Program-made: the position numbers and the translations under genes
Shown: one piece after another, positions 1 to 8,568 of the stretch
How positions within the stretch are numbered: the first letter of the stretch is position 1
Layout of the letters: each line of letters starts with the position of its first letter
Origin: Dyadobacter chenhuakuii
GTDB lineage: Bacteria; Bacteroidota; Bacteroidia; Cytophagales; Spirosomataceae
Length of the DNA stretch: 64,000 bases
NCBI RefSeq assembly: GCF_023821985.2
Contig: NZ_CP098805.1
Coordinates: 124,001 to 188,000 of the forward strand
Reading direction: 5' to 3'
The notes under the pieces: generated by a model
What the model saw: the letters and a program-made list of their open reading frames with translations, nothing else
Databases searched by the model: none
What the model was told of the DNA's origin: nothing

Positions 1-117
1 AATGCTGTAACACAGAACAAGGTGGTCTTTGGCTTTTTGGCGAAATTCTTAGCAGCTGAAAATTAAACCCAAGCAGGAGCAGTAGAGAAAGAGAGGTTTT
101 GGTTGAAAAATCGCCTT

Positions 118-894
118 TTACATTCTTAGCTTAGCAGCGACCGCATTTTCAATCGACCCCTCACCTGTAGTATATCCAACCCGTTTTTCTATTAGTTAGT
201 TATCAGGGCCAAATAATGCCCATACAGGAATTGCTTCCAGTTGATATTTTTTATTGAGCTTTGTAAAGCTTTCGGTATCATTTAATAGCTACTGTTGCCA
301 AGGCATACTTTCTTCTTTTAAAGCATTTTGCCAATGTGCTTCATCTTTGTCAATTGAAATGCTGTAAATGCTAAGGCTGTTGCCGTAGTTTGCTTGTAAT
401 GACTTTATCTGAGGAATTTCTTTTCGGCAGGGTAAACACCAGCTCGCCCGGAATACGACTAATTTGAATTTATTATCCTGGTTAAGTATTGAAGAAATGA
501 TCTTTTGATCAGGCTGTTTCAGTTTTAGATCGGCCGGGAATTGGCTTCCGGTATCGTTATTATACGATAGAAAATTTTGTATATTTTTATATACTGACGA
601 GTTCGCTAGCGATTTGTCAAACCCAGATAATAACCTTGCAAGTTGCTTTTCGTCTAAATCCCCTTTACTCACGTTAAGTGTGTTAAGCAAATAGATGGAT
701 TTTGGATATTTTAAAACAAGATCAGCATTATGCTTAATATCGGCATCTGTCTTTCCCGTCACAAAGTTTCCATGGTAAAATGCAGCTTCGGTTTGCGAAT
801 TAACATGATCTAACTCTAACACAATTTCTTCTGGATTCTTGCTTTTAAAGCCTTGTAAAGGAGTAAGTTGTGTCGTTCCGGGATGTTTACACAA
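118..894 (-). pseudogene. Broken TlpA-like thioredoxin-fold protein
   Basis: The minus-strand reading frame holds a thioredoxin-like domain with the redox motif W-C-L-P-C inside FRASWCLPCRKEIPQIKSL, followed by SIYSISIDKDEAHWQNALKE, the usual TlpA/AhpC pattern. The frame stops at 289-291 (TAG), yet the same frame continues with LLNDTESFTKLNKKYQLEA and the cis-proline segment IPVWALFGPDN, meets a second stop at 196-198 (TAA), and resumes as LIEKRVGYTTGEGSIENAV to a final TAA at 118-120. That is exactly the missing C-terminal half of the fold, so two nonsense changes in one gene are clear. The 5' end is also uncertain: the only start is TTG at 892-894, with a stop 14 codons upstream. An intact family member would be an exported thiol-disulfide oxidoreductase. 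Confidence 0.8.
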
Positions 895-1165
895 TCTACA
901 ATCAGCCCAATCTCGTTACGTACAGAGCGTTGTTCTTTCAAACCGTGGAATTGTGATAGTAGTAGGCCACACCTATGTAAGAATCATTACATCGTGATTG
1001 CAAAGGATGTTTTTGGTTCAAGAAACTGGTTCAGCTCCTAGCTTAAAATGTAACCATATGCACTAACGCGCTGGAAGCGTTCAGTTTTTCACTTTAAAAA
1101 AAACATACATTGTTTCACTATATACGCTTGTGAATGCTGAGGTTTTTGTTTCAAAATAGAGAAAA
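895..1165. other. Intergenic stretch without a recognisable gene
   Basis: Between the broken TlpA-like gene and the 3' end of the next minus-strand gene there is no convincing reading frame. The minus strand reads RSVRNEIGLIVDCVNIPE in a second frame just upstream of the TlpA-like frame, which may be displaced N-terminal sequence of that gene, but I cannot confirm it. Confidence 0.4.
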
Positions 1166-1195
1166 ACCTGTGAAGCGGTCATTGGCTTCACAGGT
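1166..1195 (-). terminator. Hairpin terminator behind the alpha/beta hydrolase
   Basis: ACCTGTGAAGC (1166-1176) and GCTTCACAGGT (1185-1195) form a perfect 11-bp stem with an 8-nt loop, 13 bases past the stop of the minus-strand hydrolase. Read on the minus strand, the stem is followed by TTTTTCTC, giving an intrinsic terminator. Confidence 0.75.
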
Positions 1196-1208
1196 GAGGT
1201 TTGTCTTC

Positions 1209-2114
1209 TCAGTTTCTAGCGAATTTTTCAAGCTCAAAGTTGAATTTATCCATTTCTTCCAAGAACAATCCGTGTCCGCCTTTTTCAAATTTTACGATGT
1301 AAGAACCTTTGATGGCTTTGTTAAGCTGTTCAGCCTGAGCATAGTTACACAATTTGTCATTCACACCGTGGAATATCGCAACCGGCATTTTGATTTTTCC
1401 AAGCACCGGACGAAGATCCAGGTCACCCAATGCGCTGATAGCCTGCGTAGTTGCGTAAGGGGATGCATTTAAGTTGATGCTTTCCAACCATTTGATGGAT
1501 TCCGGCGTAAGTCCGCCTTCTTGTCCTTCAAATGCTTTTCCAAAGCCTGCCACCAATTGTTCGCGGTTCGTTTTAGTCTGTTGGATCAAATCCGTTGCGC
1601 CCTGCTCAGTGATGCCGTAAGGATGGCCTTCACGATGTTTCCATGATGGACCAGTTGCACCGAATACGGCTAACTTATTGATATGGGCACCATTATATTT
1701 GGTTACGTAGTGAAGTACCACGGCACTGCCCATTGAAAATCCGCCTAAGGTTGCGTTCTGGATTTTCAGTTTTTCCAAAACTACTTTAATGTCGTCGGAG
1801 AAAGTATCGAAGTCATATTTTCCGTAAGGTCTGTCCGATTTTCCGAAGCCGCGGAGTGAAATCCCGATCACCCTGAACCCTTTTTCAACCAAATATTGGT
1901 ATTGATATTCGTACATGTCATTGTTCAACGGCCATCCGTGAATGAGCACGACGGGCTGGCCTTCGCCGAGGTCAATCACGTGGAGTTTTACATTTTTCTC
2001 CACTTCAATGTATTCTTCTCTTCCCAGTGAGGCGGGCTTGCGTATTTGTGCAAATAGAGATTGGCTTTGGATAAAAGTGAAAAGGAATGCGATAGTCAAG
2101 GCAATGGTTTTCAT
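1209..2114 (-). CDS. Exported alpha/beta hydrolase
   Basis: Alpha/beta-hydrolase fold enzyme of the esterase/haloperoxidase-like type. The nucleophile elbow is G-F-S-M-G-S, preceded by the oxyanion segment VVLIHGWPLNND; the acid is probably the Asp in FHGVNDKLC and the base the His in EKGGHGLFLEE near the C-terminus. I start at the ATG at 2112-2114 because the protein then begins MKTIALTIAFLFTFIQSQS and FAQ, a clean signal peptide; the longer in-frame start at 2183 adds 23 unrelated residues. It is predicted periplasmic. The substrate cannot be told from sequence. The gene is monocistronic, with its own terminator at 1166-1195. Confidence 0.85.
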   Translation of the reverse strand: MKTIALTIAFLFTFIQSQSLFAQIRKPASLGREEYIEVEKNVKLHVIDLGEGQPVVLIHGWPLNNDMYEYQYQYLVEKGFRVIGISLRGFGKSDRPYGKYDFDTFSDDIKVVLEKLKIQNATLGGFSMGSAVVLHYVTKYNGAHINKLAVFGATGPSWKHREGHPYGITEQGATDLIQQTKTNREQLVAGFGKAFEGQEGGLTPESIKWLESINLNASPYATTQAISALGDLDLRPVLGKIKMPVAIFHGVNDKLCNYAQAEQLNKAIKGSYIVKFEKGGHGLFLEEMDKFNFELEKFARN

Positions 2115-2262
2115 CTGAGTAGTAAGTTTGAATGTTTGAGTTAATCGGCTAACGGTTAGCTGATTGTCATATCGTTTTGACATTACAAAGGTGGCAGCTT
2201 AGTCAGCCCGAAGGAATGGATAAAAAGCCACGCGCCTTGTACATTTTTCCCGAAAGGCGAAA

Positions 2263-3192
2263 TTATGGCTTGTAAAAACTGGAAAGTTGATCCAATCGCT
2301 GCCTGATCAGCGCATTTTTCATTGGCTCAAACCTTGCCACCTCTATATTGTCTTTGGTCACAACCACATGAAACGGCTGATTCAACTTGCTGGTCATGTG
2401 GTAAACCGACACGAGTTCTGCAAGATCCTCGGACCACGCCGCCATTCCATATAATGAAGGGAAAGGGGTTTTGGCGAGCTTGCGATAAACATCCGGTGCC
2501 AGATTGATCGGAATAGCTTTACCGCTTCGGAAACGTGTCTGTTCCAGCAGCGAATCAATGTATGGATCTTCGGGCACGGTCACCATGCGCCAGACATTTT
2601 TGGTATAAGGCGTCGGCGTAACAATGGAATCTTTTTCGGCAGAATAAGGCGTTACCTCCGCTACCGCGTCTACCACGTGCGTAGCCTCGTGCAGCAGCAC
2701 ATAAAGGAGCGCATCCATCTTGCCGCCTTCCACACGTACTTTATAACTTCCCTGACCTTCTAATTTGAAGCATGTATTTTCCTTCCATGTCGCCCATTCC
2801 GAAATGGTCTCATCCAGCAGCCCGGCGCGGAATGTAATGTTGAACATTGTCGGCCCGCTGCCAGATTCAAGTAATGAGGTCAATGCCGTGTTGGGCATAT
2901 TGTCCATGAAGCTGATACTTTGCAAATGCTGTTTCAAAATGCGCTGGTGCAGAGGCGGCAAATGTGCAAAAGCATTACGCACTTTGTCCTTTTCTACTGT
3001 CGTCAGCGCGTGGTTAACTGGCTTCATCCCATCTTCTCGAAACATTTTGAAAACACTTTCGGGGGCAATTTTTACACGTTCGTAAGGTTCAGATTTACCT
3101 AATGTATCTCCACTTTGTGCAAAGGACCATGTTGGCAAAAACAGCATTATTAAAGCTACAACTGTGTATGCTAACCGCATTTTTCTGATCAT
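2263..3192 (-). CDS. Exported protein with HExxH motif, possible zincin metallopeptidase
   Basis: 309 residues beginning with a signal peptide (MIRKMRLAYTVVALIMLF through WSFAQ); the second Met (MRLAY) is an equally good start. The notable feature is HEATH at residues 168-172 in LLYVLLHEATHVVDAV, which matches the HExxH zinc-binding helix of metallopeptidases. A downstream helix WSEDLAELVSVYHM could supply the third ligand. No other domain is recognised. The motif is visible; protease activity is inference. The gene lies head to tail with the SnoaL-like gene (14 bp gap), suggesting co-transcription from the SDR/SnoaL side. Confidence 0.7.
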   Translation of the reverse strand: MIRKMRLAYTVVALIMLFLPTWSFAQSGDTLGKSEPYERVKIAPESVFKMFREDGMKPVNHALTTVEKDKVRNAFAHLPPLHQRILKQHLQSISFMDNMPNTALTSLLESGSGPTMFNITFRAGLLDETISEWATWKENTCFKLEGQGSYKVRVEGGKMDALLYVLLHEATHVVDAVAEVTPYSAEKDSIVTPTPYTKNVWRMVTVPEDPYIDSLLEQTRFRSGKAIPINLAPDVYRKLAKTPFPSLYGMAAWSEDLAELVSVYHMTSKLNQPFHVVVTKDNIEVARFEPMKNALIRQRLDQLSSFYKP

Positions 3193-3206
3193 AAGTGTTT
3201 TCTGAA

Positions 3207-3530
3207 TTAATCTGTAATCTTCAACGAACTAATAGAAGAACCATCCAATTCAAGATGGTAATTCATCACAAGTGGACTACCCGGAAATGTGCCGCTTACT
3301 TCCAGAGTCAGTTTCCCTTTTGAGCCGGTTTGACTAAAATCAATGGGTGTCAGCTGCATATTATACTTCTCTGTCGCTTCCTCGATCCACCCTTCAATTT
3401 CCTCCCTACCCGAATAGGACGAACCTTCGTCGGAAACGGTTGCGTGTTCTGTGAAGTAATTGGCAAATGCTGTGCTGTCTTGGTTGTTTTGTGCTTTGAT
3501 AAAGCCTTGGATGTTTTCTGGAAGTTTCAT
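3207..3530 (-). CDS. SnoaL-like / NTF2-fold protein
   Basis: 107-residue protein with the cone-shaped NTF2/SnoaL pattern: an N-terminal helix FIKAQNNQDSTAFANYF, then TEHATVSDEGSSYSGREEIEGWIEE, followed by strands ending NYHLELDGSSISSLKITD. Such proteins are small cytoplasmic isomerase- or hydrolase-like domains or ligand binders; no signal peptide is present. It sits between the SDR gene and the HExxH gene on the same strand, so it may act with the dehydrogenase on a shared small-molecule substrate. Exact function unknown. Confidence 0.8.
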   Translation of the reverse strand: MKLPENIQGFIKAQNNQDSTAFANYFTEHATVSDEGSSYSGREEIEGWIEEATEKYNMQLTPIDFSQTGSKGKLTLEVSGTFPGSPLVMNYHLELDGSSISSLKITD

Positions 3531-3597
3531 GATTTTGAATGTTTATGTTGATTTAAAATTGGTTTTGTATTGAATAAAATCTTGATAAAAAAAGGGA

Positions 3598-4386
3598 TTA
3601 TAATGTGGGAATGGTGCCGCCATCGATCACATATTCGGTGCCTGTAAGGTAAGTGGCTCTCGTAGAAACCAGGAAGCCGACCAGTTCGGCAACTTCATAT
3701 GGCCACGCCGGTCTGCCAAACGGAATGCCTCCTAATGCGTCCATGACGCTTTTCTCAGCGTGCTCGGTGGTTACGCCCGAACTTTCGGCGATCCGCTCCA
3801 TCATTCTGACCGAAGCCGTGGTCATAATCCAGCCGGGCGAAACGGTCAGCACGCGCACACCTTTCGGTGCTACTTCATTAGACAAACTTTTGCTGTAATT
3901 GACCAAAGCGGCTTTTGCTGCCGCATAAGGCAATGTGGAGTCGTACAAAGGAAGTTTCGCCTGAATGGATGCTATGTGGATAATGACGCCTTCGTGCCGG
4001 TTGATCATTCCTGGCAAAAATCCTCGATCCAGCCGCACAGGCGCCAGCAGATTGGTTTGAAAAGAGGATTCCCAGTCTTCATCAGAAAGCACCGCAAATC
4101 CACCCGCAGGCGTTTCCGAGCCTCCCATATTGTTGATCAGAATGTCCAGTCGGCCGAATTTTTCAATGACTTCGTCCACCACTTTCTGCGTTCCTTCCGG
4201 TTTGCTTAAATCGGCTGCTATGAAATGCAGGGTATTATTTTCTTCTTCCGGCCTGTTTCTGGCTGTAATGATCACCGTTGCACCTGCTTGTAACAGACGA
4301 TCGGCGATTGCTTTTCCGGCTCCTTTGCTGCCGCCGGTTACCAGGGCAATTTTATCTTTTAGTTCGTTTTCAAAATTGAAGTCCAT
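3598..4386 (-). CDS. Short-chain dehydrogenase/reductase
   Basis: Classical SDR of 262 residues, a cytoplasmic NAD(P)-dependent oxidoreductase. The cofactor motif TGGSKGAGKAIA, the structural NNMGG (variant of NNAG), the catalytic Ser in IHIASIQAKLP and the YAAAK motif (Tyr and Lys) are all present, with PGWI after strand beta-6 and an end GTEYVIDGGTIPTL typical of the family. It is transcribed divergently from an HxlR regulator, which probably controls it through the palindrome at 4460-4479. This dehydrogenase/HxlR arrangement recurs twice more in the window. Confidence 0.92.
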   Translation of the reverse strand: MDFNFENELKDKIALVTGGSKGAGKAIADRLLQAGATVIITARNRPEEENNTLHFIAADLSKPEGTQKVVDEVIEKFGRLDILINNMGGSETPAGGFAVLSDEDWESSFQTNLLAPVRLDRGFLPGMINRHEGVIIHIASIQAKLPLYDSTLPYAAAKAALVNYSKSLSNEVAPKGVRVLTVSPGWIMTTASVRMMERIAESSGVTTEHAEKSVMDALGGIPFGRPAWPYEVAELVGFLVSTRATYLTGTEYVIDGGTIPTL

Positions 4387-4459
4387 GTCGTTATCGATTT
4401 GTGTAGGACAAATTTCAGCACTATGCTACGCGCCGACAAGTACGGACTTACGATTCAGA

Positions 4460-4479
4460 TAGGGATAAATTTATCCCTA
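4460..4479. promoter_or_regulatory. Perfect 20-bp palindrome, probable HxlR operator
   Basis: TAGGGATAAATTTATCCCTA is a perfect palindrome. It abuts the TTG element of the promoter at 4480-4510 and lies between the divergent SDR and HxlR genes, where a dimeric winged-helix repressor would control both. Confidence 0.6.
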
Positions 4480-4510
4480 TTGAACCTCCCAAGGCATATG
4501 TTTATATTTG
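4480..4510 (+). promoter_or_regulatory. Bacteroidota-type promoter of the HxlR gene
   Basis: TTG at 4480-4482 and TATATTTG at 4503-4510 are separated by 20 bases and match the Bacteroidota -33/-7 pattern (TTG, TAnnTTTG). Transcription should begin near 4516, which argues against translation starting at 4515 and for the ATG at 4533. Confidence 0.6.
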
Positions 4511-4532
4511 CAGCATGTACGAAAGAAAGACA

Positions 4533-4874
4533 ATGCCCAACCTGAATTGCGGGCTCGACCTGATCGGTGAGGTGCTTTATGGCAAATGGAAAATACGGCT
4601 TTTGTGGTTCATTCACCAAGGTTTTCAACGCCCCAGCGAGCTGCAACGGAAAATCCCTGATGCATCCCGCCGGGTGTTGAATGTGCAGTTGAAAGAACTC
4701 GAAAATCATGAGCTGGTCGGGAAAATCATTTATCCCGTAGTCCCGCCAAAAGTCGAGTATTATCTTACTGATTTTGGTAAATCACTGATCCCCGTCATTG
4801 GCGCAATCGGCGAGTGGGGTGATCAAAATGACCAGCGTTTGCGTGAGCTTATCGAAAAGAACATTCAGTCTTAG
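4533..4874 (+). CDS. HxlR-family transcriptional regulator
   Basis: DNA-binding winged-helix regulator of the HxlR/YodB family. The start region PNLNCGLDLIGEVLYGKWK carries the Cys that in characterised family members can sense electrophiles or oxidants; recognition-helix region RKIPDASRRVLNVQLKELE and wing IYPVVPPKVEYYLTDFG follow the family closely. I prefer the ATG at 4533 over the one at 4515: the promoter -7 element ends at 4510, and a purine-rich gaaagaaag lies just before 4533. It most likely regulates the divergent SDR gene and itself. Confidence 0.9.
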   Translation: MPNLNCGLDLIGEVLYGKWKIRLLWFIHQGFQRPSELQRKIPDASRRVLNVQLKELENHELVGKIIYPVVPPKVEYYLTDFGKSLIPVIGAIGEWGDQNDQRLRELIEKNIQS

Positions 4875-4985
4875 CAGACACATTTTCCGCACACGCTTTT
4901 TCCAAAATCTGCTCCATTTCCGGAAGCAAACCAGGGATCGGCGTGTCGCCCATATTAGTCAGCATCACTATGTAACGGCTGGGTT
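4849..4985 (-). other. Possible C-terminal gene remnant in a gene-poor stretch
   Basis: On the minus strand one frame reads SRYIVMLTNMGDTPIPGL then LPEMEQILEKACAENVSAK before a stop that overlaps the 3' end of the HxlR gene; a stop precedes it at the upstream side. It looks like the tail of a coding sequence, family not recognised with certainty. The rest of 4875-5237 shows nothing convincing. Confidence 0.3.
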
Positions 4986-5237
4986 AGTCTAAAAAGTCGG
5001 TCGTATTTCTGAACTTCTCCTAAGACGTTATCTCCGAGTAAATTTGCTTGAATTGAAGCTGATTTAACACTTTTTGGTAAAGTAATTAAAAATAGCACCA
5101 CCTTAAAGTGTAACTGCTGAACATCCATCATTCTAATGTTTGAAGTCGGCAATTATTGTATAATGATCTGAAAGTTCAGAAGTTTCGGAGACGTTTAATA
5201 TTTAGGCTTCAAACATTTCGGGCAAGGCTCTGAGTGG

Positions 5238-5378
5238 TTAATAATCGACGCTCCAAACTTCGTTTACCTGCTCCGGCTGAACCAAAGGTTTCTTGACCCG
5301 ATCAGGTAATCGCCGTTTTCCCTTTCGCCTCTTATTCAGCTTCAAAACTTGATTAATGCGGTGAACTCGCTTACTGAA
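5238..5378 (-). mobile_element. Fragment of an IS3-family OrfB transposase
   Basis: Minus-strand frame reads HRINQVLKLNKRRKGKRRLP, then DRVKKPLVQPEQVNEVWSVDY and stops. This is the segment just before the first catalytic Asp of IS3-family integrase-type OrfB (typical wording: NEVWSMDF). Only about 46 residues remain, bounded by stops, so it is a dead remnant. No terminal repeats could be paired around it. Confidence 0.6.
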
Positions 5379-5568
5379 TTAGTGTGAGGCTATTTCAGTG
5401 TAATACAATTAGTTATTTTCGAGGAAATGCTATCAGCTTAAAAGTCAGGACCACATATATGACAGTTTTTGATTTCATAAAATTCTCTCGGTACATTCAC
5501 GTCGTCAAATATTTTCCGTCCTAATGCAAATGGAATCGATTTCTTGATTGGCTACTTTATCATTTCTA

Positions 5569-6285
5569 ATGAGTTCCATCACTACACTTACTTTATTTCG
5601 GTTTCAAAATTCACAAGCTAAAATGTGGGCTTTCGGGCAAATGCAGTTTGCACATGCTTATATCAGCAAAACGCCAGGGTTGCAATTTTACAAACTCATG
5701 GGCAGCGGTCGCGAGCCGGGTTTTAGCCCATTGCCTGACTGGGGTGTGTATGCTATGTTGGGTATTTGGGACAATGAGCAAAGCGCTGATCATTTTTTTA
5801 ACGATACTGAAATTTTTAAGCGATACCAGGCGCACAGCAGTGAGCAGTGGACCATCTACATGAAACCCATACAAGCCAAGGGCCTTTGGTCAGGACGTAA
5901 TCCATTTACCCCCTCAACAGATTTGGATGATGACAACCCGCTCATTGCAGTAATTACGCGTGCAACCATTAAGGCTAGTAAACTGATCAGATTTTGGGAC
6001 TATGTTCCTACATCCCAGCAACCCATTGTGCAAGGTTGTGAAGGGCTGATTTATACCAAAGGAGTTGGCGAGGCACCGCTGGTTCAGATGGCCACTTTCA
6101 GCATATGGGAGAATATAGACGCCTTGAAAAACTATGCCTACAATAGCCCCGAACATCAGGAGGCCATCCGAAAAACCCGAAAAATAGATTGGTATAAAGA
6201 AGAGTTATTTGCGCGTTTTCAGCCTTACCGCTCAGTAGGAACCTGGGGTGGTGAAAATGTTTTGGCTCCCTATTTAGACCATTGA
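5569..6285 (+). CDS. crtA: CrtA-like carotenoid oxygenase (spheroidene monooxygenase family)
   Basis: About 238 residues of the spheroidene monooxygenase (CrtA) family, with the characteristic N-terminal run TPGLQFYKLMGSGREPGFSP, then PDWGVYAMLGIWDN, and GCEGLIYTKGVGEAPLVQMATFS. In purple bacteria CrtA introduces keto groups at C2 of carotenoids. Here it lies tail to tail with the crtB-crtD-cruF genes, so a role in modifying the same pigment is likely. The first Met (5548) is possible, but the Met at 5569 gives the usual N-terminus (SSITTLTLFRF). The reaction in this organism is inference. Confidence 0.8.
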   Translation: MSSITTLTLFRFQNSQAKMWAFGQMQFAHAYISKTPGLQFYKLMGSGREPGFSPLPDWGVYAMLGIWDNEQSADHFFNDTEIFKRYQAHSSEQWTIYMKPIQAKGLWSGRNPFTPSTDLDDDNPLIAVITRATIKASKLIRFWDYVPTSQQPIVQGCEGLIYTKGVGEAPLVQMATFSIWENIDALKNYAYNSPEHQEAIRKTRKIDWYKEELFARFQPYRSVGTWGGENVLAPYLDH

Positions 6286-6343
6286 CGCTTTGCTGAATGC
6301 CCAGACTCGCTCTGTGTGTAGCAATTAAAATTGGGCGCCTTTA

Positions 6344-6997
6344 TTACTTACTTATCAAATAGAAGAAGACGAAAAATAGAACCTGAGAAGCAAAGTGATG
6401 TAACGGCAGCGGATACTTTGCCTGAGGTACATAATTTTTTACAAGCACCTGCAATACCAATGAAACTACAAACCAGTCTATGTAGTTGCGCAGCGGTGCA
6501 TAACCTGCATTCCAATGCCAGTAATCGAATACCGAAGCCACGGGTTCAATAAAAAAATCGAGCGCAACCATTAGCGCAGCTCCGCAAACAGGCGCCATCC
6601 ATGGGTTACCAATAAAACGCTTTGCGATAGTGGCTGTTATAAAAGTAAGCACCACCCAGTTGATGCCAATCAGCAAGGGAACGTTAGCCAATTTAGGCCC
6701 CATATTTTCACCGTACCAATAGTCTCCGAAAAGCAAACCGGTGTTTACTCCAATCATTTCAACGCCCATACCGGTAATGTAAACAAGTGACCAGATTAAG
6801 ATGCCTGGCCAAACATTTTTAAGTGGAAAATTCCAGTACAAAAGTGCCAAGCCAAGCAGCAGGTTGAATGGTGTTTTTGGCAAAAACCAAGCGCCATAAC
6901 CTAGCCATATGCCTATCATGCCTGAAATGGTTACCAGCCATATTGCAAATATGGAAGTGTTGCTTTTGACAGCCGAAAATGATAGTTCATTATTCAT
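6344..6997 (-). CDS. cruF: CruF-like carotenoid biosynthesis membrane protein (DUF422)
   Basis: Polytopic inner-membrane protein of the PF04240 (CruF) family, carotenoid 1,2-hydratases in characterised cases. Six to seven hydrophobic segments are visible, with the family hallmarks GVEMIGVNTGLLFGDYWYG, LANVPLLIGINWVVLTF, and ALDFFIEPVASVFDYWHW. The ATG at 6995-6997 overlaps the crtD stop by four bases (ATGA), so the two are translationally coupled; the longer start inside crtD adds 29 non-family residues. With CrtD next door, the expected product is a 1'-hydroxylated, 3',4'-desaturated acyclic carotenoid end group. Confidence 0.85.
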   Translation of the reverse strand: MNNELSFSAVKSNTSIFAIWLVTISGMIGIWLGYGAWFLPKTPFNLLLGLALLYWNFPLKNVWPGILIWSLVYITGMGVEMIGVNTGLLFGDYWYGENMGPKLANVPLLIGINWVVLTFITATIAKRFIGNPWMAPVCGAALMVALDFFIEPVASVFDYWHWNAGYAPLRNYIDWFVVSLVLQVLVKNYVPQAKYPLPLHHFASQVLFFVFFYLISK

Positions 6998-8463
6998 AAA
7001 GCCGAAATGATGAGCTTTGAAGTAATCTTTGCAGAATGCATGCACAAAGGAATACCGCCCCCGGGGTGGACGGATCCTCCGCAAAAATACAGTTGTTTTA
7101 TTTTGTTTGAAAAATTGGGGTGTCTTAGAAAGGCCGCAAGTTTAGAATTGCTTGCCGCACCATACAATGCGCCACGGTAACTGCTTGTTCGTCTTTCAAT
7201 TAGCGGGGGTGTTAGCACATCTTCTGCCATGATAAGTGCTGCAATGTCGGTGCCGAGCAGGCGGTTTAATTTGCTGATAATATTTTCGCGCGCCTGTGCC
7301 ACCAATGCCTCCCAGTTTTGACCATAATCGCCCGGGGCATTAATCATCACAAACCAATTTTCGCATCCCGAAGGTGCGTCACCCGAAGTTTCTTTACTGC
7401 TAATGTTGATATAAACCGTAGGATCATTGAAAAGCGTTTGATGTTCGAACAAATGCGCGAATTCCTGCGGATAATCGCTGCTGAAAAATATGTTGTGCAA
7501 GTCCAATTGATCAAACGTACCGCGAATGCCCCAATAAAATATCACAGCAGAACTTGACCGCTCCTGCCTGAGCGTGCGCTCGGGATGCGGTTGTGATGGC
7601 AACAGTTTTTTATAGGTAGAAAATACGTCCATGTTCGACACGATGCTGTCTGCAAAATGCTGGCTGCTTGCCGTTTTAACCCCAACTGCCTTATTCCTCT
7701 CAACCAGTATTTGTTCTATTTTTTGATTAAAATGAAATCGGATGCCTTGTCTAAGTGCCAGTTGATACAGGCTGGTAGTGATACTGTGCATACCGCCATT
7801 TGGATAATAAGCGCCGAGGTAAAGTTCAAGATGTGGAATCATACTCATGATCCCCGGTGTGAGATACGGCGATGAGCCGTTATAAGTAGCATAGCGGTTA
7901 AATAACTGAACCAAATGCGGCTCACCGATCGCTGCCTCATTAAGCGCATCCAGACTAGTGCCCAAATTCATTTCCGATAGGTGAGCCAGGGCCTTAAGTG
8001 TATCCACAGAAAGATAAGTGCCCATTTTATGCAAAGATTTCTCAATGAATAAAGAAGCGGTAAGCTCATATTTCTTTTGTCCGTTTTTCAGATAAGATAA
8101 AATAGTTGCGGCGTCAATGCCAAATTTGGCTGCGGCCTCTTTTGCAAAAACTTCACGATCGGCATCAACAGTAAAGTGGATGCCATCTTCCCAAAAATAG
8201 TTGCAAACCGACTTCATGCGGTGATACTGAAAAAAATCAGATGGTTGTTCACCAAACAGTTCGAAAAGCTCGGTAATAAGTTGTGGCATGGTGAAGAGCG
8301 AAGGCCCTGCATCAAAACGGAAGCCGTTTATTTCGAAAGCATGCAGCTTGCCACCGGGATAATCGTTGCTCTCAAAAACATCCACTTCAACGCCTGCAGC
8401 ACGCAAATGCAATGCAGTAGCAATGCCAGCTATACCTGAACCAATAATAATTGCTGACGGCAT
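6994..8463 (-). CDS. crtD: Carotenoid desaturase, probable 1-hydroxycarotenoid 3,4-desaturase (CrtD)
   Basis: 489-residue FAD-dependent desaturase. The dinucleotide motif GSGIAGIATALHL starts at residue 8, followed by DVFESNDYPGGKL, and the C-terminus holds the family signature FCGGSVHPGGGIPLCMHSAK. The FRFDAGPSLFTMP segment, LFNRYATYNGSSPY, and the SSSAVIFYWGI / DPTVYINISSK / ENWFVMINAPGD series match the Bacteroidota CrtD branch better than phytoene desaturase CrtI, which there carries a DMGPSWYWMPDVF-type motif. The gene lies between crtB and cruF and overlaps cruF by 4 bp. A CrtI role cannot be fully excluded, since no other desaturase is in the window. Confidence 0.85.
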   Translation of the reverse strand: MPSAIIIGSGIAGIATALHLRAAGVEVDVFESNDYPGGKLHAFEINGFRFDAGPSLFTMPQLITELFELFGEQPSDFFQYHRMKSVCNYFWEDGIHFTVDADREVFAKEAAAKFGIDAATILSYLKNGQKKYELTASLFIEKSLHKMGTYLSVDTLKALAHLSEMNLGTSLDALNEAAIGEPHLVQLFNRYATYNGSSPYLTPGIMSMIPHLELYLGAYYPNGGMHSITTSLYQLALRQGIRFHFNQKIEQILVERNKAVGVKTASSQHFADSIVSNMDVFSTYKKLLPSQPHPERTLRQERSSSAVIFYWGIRGTFDQLDLHNIFFSSDYPQEFAHLFEHQTLFNDPTVYINISSKETSGDAPSGCENWFVMINAPGDYGQNWEALVAQARENIISKLNRLLGTDIAALIMAEDVLTPPLIERRTSSYRGALYGAASNSKLAAFLRHPNFSNKIKQLYFCGGSVHPGGGIPLCMHSAKITSKLIISAL

Positions 8464-8568
8464 TTTTGAAGATGTATTTTTATGAATGATTTTTGATTTG
8501 TTGGAAGCGTATAAAGCTACGAAAGAAGTACGTGTAGGTTATACCCATGGGAGAGTAGGGTTTGAGAA

